From an uncultured Erysipelotrichaceae bacterium (GTDB taxonomy: Bacteria > Bacillota_I > Bacilli_A > Erysipelotrichales > Erysipelotrichaceae), in the NCBI GenBank assembly GCA_902766435.1, contig CACXDM010000016.1, positions 1 through 38,453 on the forward strand: a DNA stretch of 38,453 bases, read 5' to 3'. Below are positions 1 to 8,054 of the stretch, in pieces (the first letter of the stretch is position 1; every line of letters begins with the position of its first letter). The notes below the pieces were generated by a model. It made no database searches. It worked only from the letters and a program-made list of their open reading frames with translations, and had not been told where the DNA came from. A program made the translations under genes and the position numbers.

Positions 1-629
1 ATGATCTGGGCATTGGACTTGCCGTATTTTTCCGCCAGTTTTGTAAAAACCGGCTCATTGATCAGATTCTTATCACCATGTCCCAGCGGATACCATGCCA
101 TCAGCCCCATACCAGTTTCCGCAAGAACATTCTTGAGTTCAGTCTGCGGATAATAAGGATGCGCTTCAACCTGAACCATCTGCGGTTTAATTTCAGCTGT
201 ATCGATGATTTCCTTCAGCCATTCAATCGGGAAGTTGGAGAGGCCGAGGGCTTTGACCTTGCCTTCTTTATAAGCTTTTTCCATCATCTTATAACCTGTT
301 CTCCAGTCGCCTGCGGGCTGATGGAGGAAGAGCAGATCGATATAATCAGTACCGAGTCTTGCCAGGGTTTCATCGACGGCATTTTCATCTGTGTAGACGG
401 TCGGCCATAACTTTGTAACAAGGAAGATATCCTCTCTTTTCACACCGCTTTTTGCGATTGCCCGGCCGACGGCCTTTTCATTCATATACGCATTTGCCGT
501 ATCGATGAGACGGATACCGTCAGTAAGTGCGCTGAGGACGGAGAGTTCTGTTTCTTCCGGTTTGAGGAGAAATACGCCGATTCCGGCCATTGGCATTTTG
601 TTTCCGTTATTGAGTGTCAGGTATTCCAT
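1..629 (-). CDS. Aldo/keto reductase (C-terminus cut by window edge)
   Basis: Partial NADPH-dependent aldo/keto reductase, probably of the 2,5-diketo-gluconate reductase (AKR5-like) type, which reduces small aldehydes or ketones in the cytosol. About 209 N-terminal residues are present and roughly 60-70 C-terminal residues lie outside the window. The start (MEYLTLNNGNKMPMAGIG) follows an AGAAGGAG ribosome site. Family signatures seen are DTANAY with the Asp/Tyr pair near residues 43/48, a Lys in LVTKLW, the His in LFLHQPAGDW and the YGKSNAQI segment at the window edge. It is divergent from a LysR regulator, its likely controller. The subfamily and substrate are inferred. Confidence 0.9.
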   Translation of the reverse strand, partial: MEYLTLNNGNKMPMAGIGVFLLKPEETELSVLSALTDGIRLIDTANAYMNEKAVGRAIAKSGVKREDIFLVTKLWPTVYTDENAVDETLARLGTDYIDLLFLHQPAGDWRTGYKMMEKAYKEGKVKALGLSNFPIEWLKEIIDTAEIKPQMVQVEAHPYYPQTELKNVLAETGMGLMAWYPLGHGDKNLINEPVFTKLAEKYGKSNAQI

Positions 630-660
630 ATTTCTGTATCTCCTTCTGTTTACACTTACA

Positions 661-715
661 GAATAATGACTTTTCAAGTCTGTGTACAATGCCGGATAGT
701 TAAGCGTGCTATAAT
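661..715. promoter_or_regulatory. Divergent promoter region with inverted repeat
   Basis: The spacer between the aldo/keto reductase and lysR-type genes has a TATAAT -10 box at 710-715 for the plus-strand regulator. A short inverted repeat, GACTT-TTC-AAGTC, lies at 668-680. The repeat falls where a promoter for the reductase would lie, so it is a plausible LysR-protein operator. The -35 boxes are not convincing. Confidence 0.4.
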
Positions 716-742
716 TGAAACGCATAGTGAAGGAGAGCTGTT

Positions 743-1612
743 ATGATTGAAGTCTACCTGCTGGAAGCTTTGTGCGCATTATATGATTACGGTACCTTAT
801 CCAGCGCCGCGGAACATCTCCATATCTCTCAGCCGGCTTTAAGCCGCTCGATGCAGAAGCTTGAGGATCAGCTCGGTGTCTCTCTTTTTGAGCGGACAAA
901 GAACAGAATCACCCTCAATGAAACCGGAAAGATGGCAGCTTCCATGGCAAGAAGAATTCTGGAGTCAGAAGAAGATATGATCACTGCCGTCAGGAATTAT
1001 GATTCTTCCCTGCATACGGTTTCCGCCGGTTACTGTACGCCCGGTCCGATGATGGAAATGCCTCTGCATCTGACACAGCTTTATCCCAAGATGAAAGTCT
1101 CTTCGGAAATGGAAAATGATGATGCTTTGTTAAAAGGGTTAAGAACAGGAAAATACGGATTTGTGATCCTTTCCCATGCATACGGGGATGAGGACACAAT
1201 CAGTATTCCGTGCGGAAGTGAGTCTCTTTACTTTTCCCTGATTCCCGCCCACCCTGTCGTTCTGTTCAAAGACCAGGGTCTTACCTTCAGTCAGATGAAC
1301 GGAGAAACATTTGTCATGGCCGGCGATATCGGTGTCTGGTGTGATCTGACAATGAAAATGCTGCCGGATTCCAGATTCGTCCTGCAGGACTCTCTGGAAG
1401 CTCTCAGTGCAGTCATTAACGCTTCCACTCTTCCGGCTTTTGCTTCCGACCTGACAATCCGCCTCTTCCGTTCAAGAGAAGACAACGGCCGTATATTCAT
1501 CAGAATTCTCGATCCCGAAGCGACACTGCACTACCACTGTGTCATCCTGAAGAAAAACCGGGAAAGATATGAACGATGGATCACTTTTCTGGAAGAACGA
1601 TACAGTGCGTAA
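743..1612 (+). CDS. LysR-family transcriptional regulator
   Basis: A 289-residue LysR-type regulator of normal family length. The N-terminal winged helix-turn-helix (about residues 1-60) contains the typical AAEHLHISQPALSRSMQKLE recognition region and the LFERTKN wing. Residues ~90-289 form the periplasmic-binding-protein-like effector domain. The start is set by AAGGAG at 730-735. LysR proteins usually regulate the adjacent divergent gene, here the aldo/keto reductase, in response to a small-molecule ligand. The ligand cannot be read from the sequence. Confidence 0.93.
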   Translation: MIEVYLLEALCALYDYGTLSSAAEHLHISQPALSRSMQKLEDQLGVSLFERTKNRITLNETGKMAASMARRILESEEDMITAVRNYDSSLHTVSAGYCTPGPMMEMPLHLTQLYPKMKVSSEMENDDALLKGLRTGKYGFVILSHAYGDEDTISIPCGSESLYFSLIPAHPVVLFKDQGLTFSQMNGETFVMAGDIGVWCDLTMKMLPDSRFVLQDSLEALSAVINASTLPAFASDLTIRLFRSREDNGRIFIRILDPEATLHYHCVILKKNRERYERWITFLEERYSA

Positions 1613-1680
1613 AACAAAATGATCCCCTGCAGACAGCTTTACTTTTTCATTCACAAAATTGCCTTCCCTGTCTTTCCGCA

Positions 1681-1706
1681 AAGAAAAAACATGCACAGCG
1701 CATGTT
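1681..1706 (-). terminator. Intrinsic terminator
   Basis: The stem AACATGC / GCATGTT has a five-base loop (1688-1706). Read on the minus strand it is followed by a T-rich tail (complement of 1681-1689). It ends the minus-strand unit containing the acidic secreted protein, and it may also stop lysR transcripts. Confidence 0.7.
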
Positions 1707-1750
1707 CTTAAAATGGATATTATCACTTGTCTTTGCCGTGACAAAAGGCA

Positions 1751-2056
1751 TTAATAATCCTGTTCTTCAGAGACGGTTTCTTGAACTGTTTCCTCCGGTA
1801 ACTCATCGTGTCTATCGGAAATCTCATCCTCCGCAGACAGAGCAGCCTTTTCACTCTTCAGCTGTTCCCCGGATGAATCTTCCCCATCTGTTTCTTCTTC
1901 CGGCAGCTGCTGTTCTTCTTCGGCAGGGGCTGTTTCGGAAGTATCCTCTGTTTCAGGATATTCCTCTGCATTCAGACGCACTGAAAAGCCATTCATCAGC
2001 AGCAGAACTGCCGTGAATGCAGTGCAGATCCGTTTTAAACGACTGTTGTGTTTCAT
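1751..2056 (-). CDS. Small acidic secreted protein, function unknown
   Basis: A 101-residue protein I do not recognise. Residues 1-30 look like a signal peptide: basic start KHNSRLKR, hydrophobic core, and likely cleavage after LNA. The mature ~70 residues are extremely acidic, dominated by Glu, Asp, Ser and Thr with almost no hydrophobic residues, so they are probably disordered. It starts 24 bases after the stop of the metallo-beta-lactamase ribonuclease gene on the same strand, suggesting co-transcription, and it ends just before a terminator. It has no Cys and no LPXTG anchor. The reading frame is supported by the signal peptide and by the composition, but a function is not. Confidence 0.6.
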   Translation of the reverse strand: MKHNSRLKRICTAFTAVLLLMNGFSVRLNAEEYPETEDTSETAPAEEEQQLPEEETDGEDSSGEQLKSEKAALSAEDEISDRHDELPEETVQETVSEEQDY

Positions 2057-2080
2057 GGTGAGAACTCCGTTCTGTATGAA

Positions 2081-3715
2081 TCAGTCCCATCTGCTGACAA
2101 GTTTGCTGAGCTCCTTGAGGAATTTCTTCAGTTCGCTGTTTCTTGCGTCTTTCCTCTTTTCAATCAGCCGGATCAGTTTCTGACCCTTTTCCATCAGCTC
2201 ATTGTAGTACTTGTTCTGACTGTAGGTATCCTGTTCTCTGTTCTGATCCTCACGGATCAGTTCTTCTTTCTCTTCTGCCTTAACCACCTGCTGCGGTTCA
2301 TCCGTACGCAGATACCTGCTGTACAGAAGGTCAAAGATATATCCGGAATACGGAGCTGATGCCTCATAACCGCATTCATTCTTCAGCAGTTCCGCAAAGC
2401 TTTCGGCAACGGAATCTTCACCGTGTACAACAAATATATTCTTCGGGTTTTCCGGATTATTCTTCAGCCAGCTGACGAGACCGTCACGGTCCGCATGGGC
2501 ACTGACATCATTCATCTGTACGATTTCGGCATTGACATGGATCTCCTCATCGAAGATTCTGACATCCTTTTCCCCGTCGACGAGTCTTCTTCCCAGTGTA
2601 TCCTCTGCCTGAAAACCGGCAAAAGCTACCGTGCACTCCGGACGCCACAGGTTATGCTTGAGATGGTGCTTGATTCTTCCGCTCGTACACATTCCTGATG
2701 CGGAGATAATGACAGACGGCTTCGTTGAAGTGTTGATCTGTTTGGATTCCTCAGCACTGATCACCATTCTCAGATTCGGGAATACGAGAGGATTGCCGCC
2801 TTCACGGATGATCTTCATCGCTTCCTCATCATAGTATCCGAAGGTATTGTCATCAAAGATCGCCGTTGCCTCTTCCGCCATCGGGCTGTCCAGATATACA
2901 TCAAAATCTCTGTAGGAAACCATGTTGTTTTCCAGGATTTCCCGGATGAAGTAAAGAATTTCCTGTGTTCTGCCTACCGCAAAGGCGGGAATAATGACAT
3001 TGCCTCCCCTGGCAAATGTTCTGTTCATGATATCCGCAAGCTGCTGAACCGGATTTTCCGTCTTTTCATGGAGACGGTCACCGTATGTACTTTCGGTAAT
3101 GACATAGTCTGTTGTTTCTCTGGGTGAAGGATCATTGACAATCGGCATGCCTGTGTTGCCAAGATCACCGGTATAGGCAAGTGTTCTTGGCTTTCCGTCT
3201 TCCTGCATTGTCAGATATGTAATAGCGCTTCCCAGAATATGTCCGCCGTCTTCATATCTCGCAGTGACGCCTTCTGCCGGAGTGAATGTTTCTCCGTAAT
3301 TCACCGTTTTGAAATACCGCAGTGTATTTTCCGCATCCTGAACGGTATACAGCGGCTTCACCTGTTTTCTGCCGCTTCTTTTTGCCTTGCGGCTTGCCCA
3401 TTCCGCTTCAGACTCCTGAATATGACCGGAATCCTTCAGCATTACCTCACACAGCTGCTTCGTTGCCTCTGTACACCAGATTGTCCCGTGAAATCCGTCC
3501 TTCACCAGTTTCGGCAGAAGACCGGAATGATCAATATGCGCGTGTGAAAGCAGTACCGTTTCAATCTCCGATGCCGGAACAGGCAGTTCCTCATTCACAT
3601 AGACATCTCTTCCCTGTTCCATACCGCAGTCCAGCATAATATACCTGCCGTTTACTTCAATGACATGGCAGCTTCCCGTCACTTCGTGCGCTGCCCCGAT
3701 AAAATACAGCTTCAT
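2081..3715 (-). CDS. Beta-CASP metallo-beta-lactamase RNA-processing nuclease
   Basis: A 544-residue cytosolic zinc hydrolase of the MBL-fold / beta-CASP / RMMBL family (CPSF73-like, TTHA0252-type), expected to cleave RNA. The zinc-binding motif SHAHIDH spans about residues 57-63, followed by TGDLGN and the beta-CASP block with TESTYGDR, PAFAVGRTQE and SASGMCTSGR. The C-terminal RMMBL part contains NDVSAHADRDG and VVHGED. The last ~70 residues are charged and coiled-coil-like, an extension beyond the catalytic core. The start follows AGAGGGG. A promoter lies at 3773-3801, and the downstream gene encodes the acidic secreted protein. It is shorter and differently organised than RNase J. The RNA target is unknown. 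Confidence 0.92.
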   Translation of the reverse strand: MKLYFIGAAHEVTGSCHVIEVNGRYIMLDCGMEQGRDVYVNEELPVPASEIETVLLSHAHIDHSGLLPKLVKDGFHGTIWCTEATKQLCEVMLKDSGHIQESEAEWASRKAKRSGRKQVKPLYTVQDAENTLRYFKTVNYGETFTPAEGVTARYEDGGHILGSAITYLTMQEDGKPRTLAYTGDLGNTGMPIVNDPSPRETTDYVITESTYGDRLHEKTENPVQQLADIMNRTFARGGNVIIPAFAVGRTQEILYFIREILENNMVSYRDFDVYLDSPMAEEATAIFDDNTFGYYDEEAMKIIREGGNPLVFPNLRMVISAEESKQINTSTKPSVIISASGMCTSGRIKHHLKHNLWRPECTVAFAGFQAEDTLGRRLVDGEKDVRIFDEEIHVNAEIVQMNDVSAHADRDGLVSWLKNNPENPKNIFVVHGEDSVAESFAELLKNECGYEASAPYSGYIFDLLYSRYLRTDEPQQVVKAEEKEELIREDQNREQDTYSQNKYYNELMEKGQKLIRLIEKRKDARNSELKKFLKELSKLVSRWD

Positions 3716-3772
3716 GATTCCCCTCTCTGCAGTTAAAAATTCCTTACACAGAATGATTTACTTTCCTTTTCA

Positions 3773-3801
3773 ATTATATAAAAAGCTTAAGTTTATGACG
3801 A
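3773..3801 (-). promoter_or_regulatory. Promoter for the MBL nuclease gene
   Basis: On the minus strand TCGTCA (complement of 3796-3801) and a perfect TATAAT (complement of 3773-3778) are separated by 17 bases, about 60 bases upstream of the nuclease start. Confidence 0.6.
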
Positions 3802-3839
3802 AGGAAAATCATCATTCCTCCGGATTTCCCGCATAATTA

Positions 3840-3861
3840 ATCCCGCCTCTTCGGGCGGGAT
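3840..3861 (+). terminator. Strong GC hairpin, possible terminator of a lost gene
   Basis: An eight-pair stem (ATCCCGCC / GGCGGGAT) has a six-base loop and a pyrimidine-rich but interrupted T run after it on the plus strand. No plus-strand gene ends before it, so it may be left over from a deleted gene. Confidence 0.4.
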
Positions 3862-3874
3862 CATATCTTCTTCT

Positions 3875-4081
3875 TTGTTTTCCGGATTATTCCTGATACA
3901 TACCGTCAATAAACTGCAGGAACAGGGAAAGTATCATTCCGGGCCGCAGGAACAGTATCTGATTACCTTCTTCGCGTCCGGTTTTGTCTCAACAATCCAT
4001 GAATGGCTGATGCGTGATGACTGTTCACCGGCAGAGATCGCTGCTGTTCTGCTTGAAATGATGTGCCGTTTTGAAGCCTGA
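3875..4081 (+). pseudogene. TetR-family regulator remnant (C-terminal fragment)
   Basis: The open frame encodes up to 68 residues starting at a TTG, with no good ribosome site. The segment ITFFASGFVSTIHEWLMRDD followed by CSPAEIAAVLLEMM resembles the ligand-domain C-terminus of TetR/AcrR regulators (TetR_C_7 type: a helix ending in EWL, a short loop with SPEE, then a last helix). TetR proteins are normally ~190 residues with an N-terminal helix-turn-helix, which is absent here. The upstream DNA is the promoter of the divergent nuclease gene. I read this as a 5'-deleted remnant within an otherwise gene-free 416-base stretch (3716-4131). A small expressed protein is possible but unlikely. Confidence 0.5.
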
Positions 4082-4085
4082 ATAA

Positions 4086-4116
4086 CAAAAAGCCGCAGAC
4101 CGTTATGGTTTGCGGC
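4086..4116 (-). terminator. Intrinsic terminator
   Basis: A ten-pair stem GCCGCAGACC / GGTTTGCGGC (4092-4101 and 4107-4116) is followed on the minus strand by TTTTTGTTATT. It lies just downstream of the GDPD gene. The plus-strand side also has a T-rich run. Confidence 0.85.
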
Positions 4117-4131
4117 ATCATTGTTTTGTGA

Positions 4132-6009
4132 TCAGACATAGCGTAGTATCTGAGAGATCCTTCGCGGCAGATCCAGAGCACCCTTATGGTTTTCCAGTAC
4201 CTTTACGCCTTTGACGGGATCATTTGTCAGAATTGCGTCAACATTCAGACTGACCAGACGTTCCATGACATCTTCATCATTGACTGTCCAGACAAAGACA
4301 CGCTTGCCTGCCCGGTGAAGTCTTTCCACATTCGCGAATGTCGCAAATGTTTCCTGAATACTGATGATTGAGGCTGCGTCCAGCTTATCGATTTCCCCGA
4401 GACCGATGACCGTGGTATATGCGGTCAGAACATCCGGATTGGCTTCTTTGACCAATACCAGGGTTTCATAATCCTGTGATGTGACATCACAGTGGTCGAT
4501 AAAGTCATTCTCCCGGATGATATCCACGACTGCCTTTTCGATTCCTTCATCGTGACCGTTGCGCTTGATTTCAATATTGATGAAGAGATCATTCCGGAAT
4601 TCCTTGATGACCTGATCCAGAGTCGGTACCTGTGTCCCGGCAAACTCTTCGGAGAAGAAGCTTCCCGCGTCATAGGTCTTCACTTCATCATAGGTGACTT
4701 CCCAGACATTCTTTTTCACACCGCAGGTTCTCTCGAAATTGTCATCATGCATGACGATGATCGTTCCGTCCTTCAGCATCTGTACATCCAGTTCCACCGA
4801 TTTGACACCGGCATCAACCGCTGCCTGAAACGCGGGTATCGTATTCTCCGGCGCTGCTTCACTGTAGCCTCTGTGGGCCATGATCATTGTCTTTCCGTTG
4901 TCCGTATTCAGCATCCATTTCACCTGTCTTACACGCGGGGGAACGGAGAAGAATACCGCCAGGGCACAGACGGTCCAGAAGGCAGCTTTGAGAAACGGAT
5001 TGTCAATATGCGCCGGATTCGGTTCATAAGAAGGAACCTCCCTGCCTTCCTTTTCACATGCCCGGTAATACATTTCCTGAATGACTGTCTGAAAAATGAC
5101 TGCACCGACCCACATGTATACAGTCTTGACAATCATGACAATCATTTCAACATTTTCCGCTGTCATCAGAAGATCCAGGCTGGCTGCTCCGGGCTCAATC
5201 CACATCCAGATCAGAAACCATACGGCAAAGACGAGGAATACCGTCAGACTGACGACCGCCGCAAAGAGAATATAGTAGCAGAGCAGTGTTGCCAGAAGTC
5301 TCAGTACACCTGTTGTTTTCACTGCCTTCCAGCTCTTCTTCGCCGCATCGGAAAACCCGGTGCGTTCTATTGCCATGACCGTAAACGTAAAAATCCAGCC
5401 GATACTGAGAATCAGAATAATCACATTTGCGGCATACCAGAGTGTCGTAGCCCATTGTCTCTGATAAATGAATTCCATGATGAATCCCGGTACCTCAATG
5501 AATCTTACGATACTGGTTTCATCTGTTAATGCTGTCAGAGGAAGAACAAGCAGGACATACGGCAGCAGCGGCCAGTTTGCGGCATTGATCTTATCGATCG
5601 CATACCTTGTCCCTTCTGCCAGGATCTCTTTGACATTCAGCTTCGTGCCGTCTTTTGAAGCGTGAATGGCGATGGCAAGTCCGCCCTGTTCCAGCATGGT
5701 GAAGAAGACAACTGCCATGAATACAACGATCAGAATCAGCCAGGTCAGCGGGTTCACCAGACTCTTTCCCACATTGTACTGGGCAAGATTATCCGTCCCG
5801 TTTACATACAGCAGCATCCTTTCCAGATAGACAAGAATCGGAAAGAACACGACAAGACAAAGTACCCGGTAAGCAAGCTCAAAACTGACCAGGGATTTGA
5901 AGTTGCCTTTCACAAGACTCACTGTCTGTCCGATTCTTTCAAACAGTTTATTTTTCTTCTTTGGCTTCTGTTCTGTTTCCACAGAAACGGGATGCTCTGA
6001 TTTGTTCAT
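4132..6009 (-). CDS. Membrane-anchored glycerophosphodiester phosphodiesterase
   Basis: A 625-residue protein that joins a polytopic membrane domain (~residues 40-355, about six to eight hydrophobic helices, GDPD membrane-domain family) to a C-terminal GDPD catalytic domain (~373-615). It hydrolyses glycerophosphodiesters to glycerol-3-phosphate and an alcohol, in lipid or teichoic-acid turnover. Catalytic residues seen are H379-R380 in AHRGYS, E388-N389 in APENT, E406 and D408 in ELDVQ and H421 in VMHDDN. Late motifs include FINIEIK and FVWTVND. The start follows CAGGAG. The gene has its own -10 box and its own terminator. The topology is inferred from hydropathy by eye. Confidence 0.93.
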   Translation of the reverse strand: MNKSEHPVSVETEQKPKKKNKLFERIGQTVSLVKGNFKSLVSFELAYRVLCLVVFFPILVYLERMLLYVNGTDNLAQYNVGKSLVNPLTWLILIVVFMAVVFFTMLEQGGLAIAIHASKDGTKLNVKEILAEGTRYAIDKINAANWPLLPYVLLVLPLTALTDETSIVRFIEVPGFIMEFIYQRQWATTLWYAANVIILILSIGWIFTFTVMAIERTGFSDAAKKSWKAVKTTGVLRLLATLLCYYILFAAVVSLTVFLVFAVWFLIWMWIEPGAASLDLLMTAENVEMIVMIVKTVYMWVGAVIFQTVIQEMYYRACEKEGREVPSYEPNPAHIDNPFLKAAFWTVCALAVFFSVPPRVRQVKWMLNTDNGKTMIMAHRGYSEAAPENTIPAFQAAVDAGVKSVELDVQMLKDGTIIVMHDDNFERTCGVKKNVWEVTYDEVKTYDAGSFFSEEFAGTQVPTLDQVIKEFRNDLFINIEIKRNGHDEGIEKAVVDIIRENDFIDHCDVTSQDYETLVLVKEANPDVLTAYTTVIGLGEIDKLDAASIISIQETFATFANVERLHRAGKRVFVWTVNDEDVMERLVSLNVDAILTNDPVKGVKVLENHKGALDLPRRISQILRYV

Positions 6010-6043
6010 TTGATTAACTCCTGTGTTTGTTTCGATGACTATT

Positions 6044-6049
6044 ATTATA
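6044..6049 (-). promoter_or_regulatory. -10 box of the GDPD gene
   Basis: A TATAAT on the minus strand lies 35 bases before the GDPD start codon. A TTGTGA-like -35 sits 20 bases further upstream, a longer spacer than ideal. Confidence 0.4.
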
Positions 6050-6106
6050 TCCCTTCACTAAGGATTTTTTCACAATGTATCGCCATTTCCCGGAAAACAT
6101 GTCTGT

Positions 6107-6144
6107 CAGAAAAGAGGATGTACTTCTTTCCGGAACATCCTCTT
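6107..6144 (-). terminator. Intrinsic terminator
   Basis: The ten-pair stem AAGAGGATGT / ACATCCTCTT (6112-6121 and 6135-6144) is followed on the minus strand by TTTTCT. It is downstream of the S41-like lipoprotein gene and separates it from the GDPD gene. Confidence 0.75.
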
Positions 6145-6177
6145 AAAGAACAGATTCAATTATTCAGACTGATTTCA

Positions 6178-7974
6178 TCACGGTAAATTGTGAATGAAGT
6201 CAACCAGTGCCTCACGGTCGTAGAATGTTTCGTACCTGCTGATGGCGAAATCAGGTTCGGCCCCCTCATCGGCGTTATACAGGGAACCGTTCTTCATGGA
6301 ACTGATCTGGTTTGAACTGGAGACCGCAAAGACTGCGCCGCTGGCTGAGGTGCAGGAACGCACAACACAGGAACCGCCGCCGCTGGTCTTTCCGAGCAGG
6401 GTTACACAAGGTTTTCCCTTGAGCGCAGTGGGAACCAGATTACCGCATGAGAAAGACTGATCCGAAGTCAGAATATACCGGTTGATCTCAATTGGCAGCG
6501 AGTCATCAAAGTCAAATTCACCATCCAGGTTGACATCTGCGTTGTAGGCACCGACAGACTGTGCTCCGGTCAGTGTATTCTTCAAAGTCACCACACCTAT
6601 ATTGTCTGTTCTGAGCCATGAGATCAGGAAGACTGCCGCATCCGCTGCCCCGCCTCCGTTGCAGGAGAGATCTACAACAACATTCTTAACCGGACTGTCT
6701 TCACGTGTGATCTGCTGATTCGCATATGCGATCAGTTCGATCGTATCCTGAGGATTTGAAAGATCTGCATCTTTGTAATAATCCTTCTTCTTAACATCAA
6801 ACGAATCGAATGTAATGACCGCTGTATCACCGAATTCCTCATAAAGCCAGACTTCGCCGGTGCCCTCATACGGATCCATTTCCGGATGATCGGGATAGTA
6901 TCCTGCGCGGATTCCTTTAATTCTCATTCCTTCCCAGACTCTGTCGTTGGACGAAGTACCGATATCATCGAACATGGAAACCTTGGCTTCCGCATCATTC
7001 GGATCATCCATGCCTCCGAGATAGGATTTCTTCAGCAGTCCGCTGTGTCCGTCATCAAAGTATTTCATTGTCAGTCTGCGGATTGCATTGTCGAAAGCCT
7101 TCGGATCTGTTCCCGAAAGATCCATGAACAGATTGGTTGAAGCAAAGAAATCACCGAAATTCGTAATATTGTGTTCCGCCTTCAGTCCATAGAACGTATC
7201 CAGCATGAAACGGAGTTCATTATAGTTGAATCTGGCGAATTCCTCACTCATCGTACCGGTGGGCGCTTCATACATTTCATCAAGCACGCTTGATCCGTAT
7301 GAACTCGCAATCACTTTTTCACGGTTGAATACAACATATACATAATTCTGGCTGACCAGCAGATCATTTACCGTCTGAAGCGGTATATAACATTCACCAT
7401 CCACTTCAATCAGATCGATCAGATACTCTTTCATATCAAAATCAATGAGTGTTTCGCCTGAGCGCTCGTAGGAACCGCCTGAATCCTGAAACAATCCGGA
7501 AACTCCGCCTCTGCCGTTTTCCGAAACCGTGATTACGCTCATCAGCAGTGAACTTTTCGGTGCTGCGGTAAAGTAGTCATAACCGATGAAGCTGATTGTA
7601 TCTTCCGCCGTGTTGATATCCATAATGGCTTCATTATCCTTACGCTTAACCAGCGTATGGTTATCCGCCGTATGACTGAACTCATACTCAGCAGCCGGAA
7701 TACCGAGTTTATCATCTGCATAGATGCTGCCGACGAAAGGCATGTATTCACTTAATGCGACATAAGGAATATCTCCGCCATTCACAAAATACAGAGTAAT
7801 CTCACTTGTTTCCGGTTCCTTTTCTTTATCCAGCTGAATACGGAACGGATATGTTTCTGCTGCCAATGTATATTTGGAATTACCTGTTGTCCCCTTTTGG
7901 CCTGCACAGCCGCTGAGCAGTGTCAGCGTCACCGCAGCCGAAAGCGAAAGAAACGAGAATCTTTTCATAATCAT
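6178..7974 (-). CDS. S41-like peptidase lipoprotein with dockerin-like calcium loop
   Basis: A 598-residue predicted lipoprotein: the lipobox LLSGC places the lipidated Cys at residue 23. Residues ~40-230 form an unassigned beta-rich N-terminal region. Residues ~380-598 resemble the S41 (tail-specific/tricorn-type) protease core, with VVDLSCNGGG near 434-443 and SFSCGN near 507-512, where S509 is the expected nucleophile. The FGKG lysine motif of CtpA is replaced by KTSGGGS, as in tricorn/IRBP-like S41 members. An insertion at 480-491 (DVNLDGEFDFDD) reads like a dockerin/EF-hand calcium loop. The start after GAGGGGG is well spaced. It probably acts on peptides at the cell surface; the substrate is unknown. 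Confidence 0.85.
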   Translation of the reverse strand: MIMKRFSFLSLSAAVTLTLLSGCAGQKGTTGNSKYTLAAETYPFRIQLDKEKEPETSEITLYFVNGGDIPYVALSEYMPFVGSIYADDKLGIPAAEYEFSHTADNHTLVKRKDNEAIMDINTAEDTISFIGYDYFTAAPKSSLLMSVITVSENGRGGVSGLFQDSGGSYERSGETLIDFDMKEYLIDLIEVDGECYIPLQTVNDLLVSQNYVYVVFNREKVIASSYGSSVLDEMYEAPTGTMSEEFARFNYNELRFMLDTFYGLKAEHNITNFGDFFASTNLFMDLSGTDPKAFDNAIRRLTMKYFDDGHSGLLKKSYLGGMDDPNDAEAKVSMFDDIGTSSNDRVWEGMRIKGIRAGYYPDHPEMDPYEGTGEVWLYEEFGDTAVITFDSFDVKKKDYYKDADLSNPQDTIELIAYANQQITREDSPVKNVVVDLSCNGGGAADAAVFLISWLRTDNIGVVTLKNTLTGAQSVGAYNADVNLDGEFDFDDSLPIEINRYILTSDQSFSCGNLVPTALKGKPCVTLLGKTSGGGSCVVRSCTSASGAVFAVSSSNQISSMKNGSLYNADEGAEPDFAISRYETFYDREALVDFIHNLP

Positions 7975-8001
7975 TTGATTTCCCCCTCTTTAACCGGTTG
8001 A

Positions 8002-8031
8002 ATTGTATCATCTGATATCAGATACGAACAA
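8002..8031 (-). promoter_or_regulatory. Promoter with palindromic operator in the spacer
   Basis: On the minus strand TTGTTC (complement of 8026-8031) and TACAAT (complement of 8002-8007) are 18 bases apart. The perfect 14-base palindrome ATCTGATATCAGAT (8010-8023) fills the spacer, a classic repressor position. It lies upstream of the S41-like lipoprotein gene. Confidence 0.55.
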
Positions 8032-8054
8032 AAGTTTATATTATCTGACCGGCA

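Noticed and set aside
4492-5529. A 345-codon open frame on the plus strand
   Set aside because: It lies wholly opposite the GDPD gene, has no ribosome site and has unlikely composition (rich in His, Arg, Cys).
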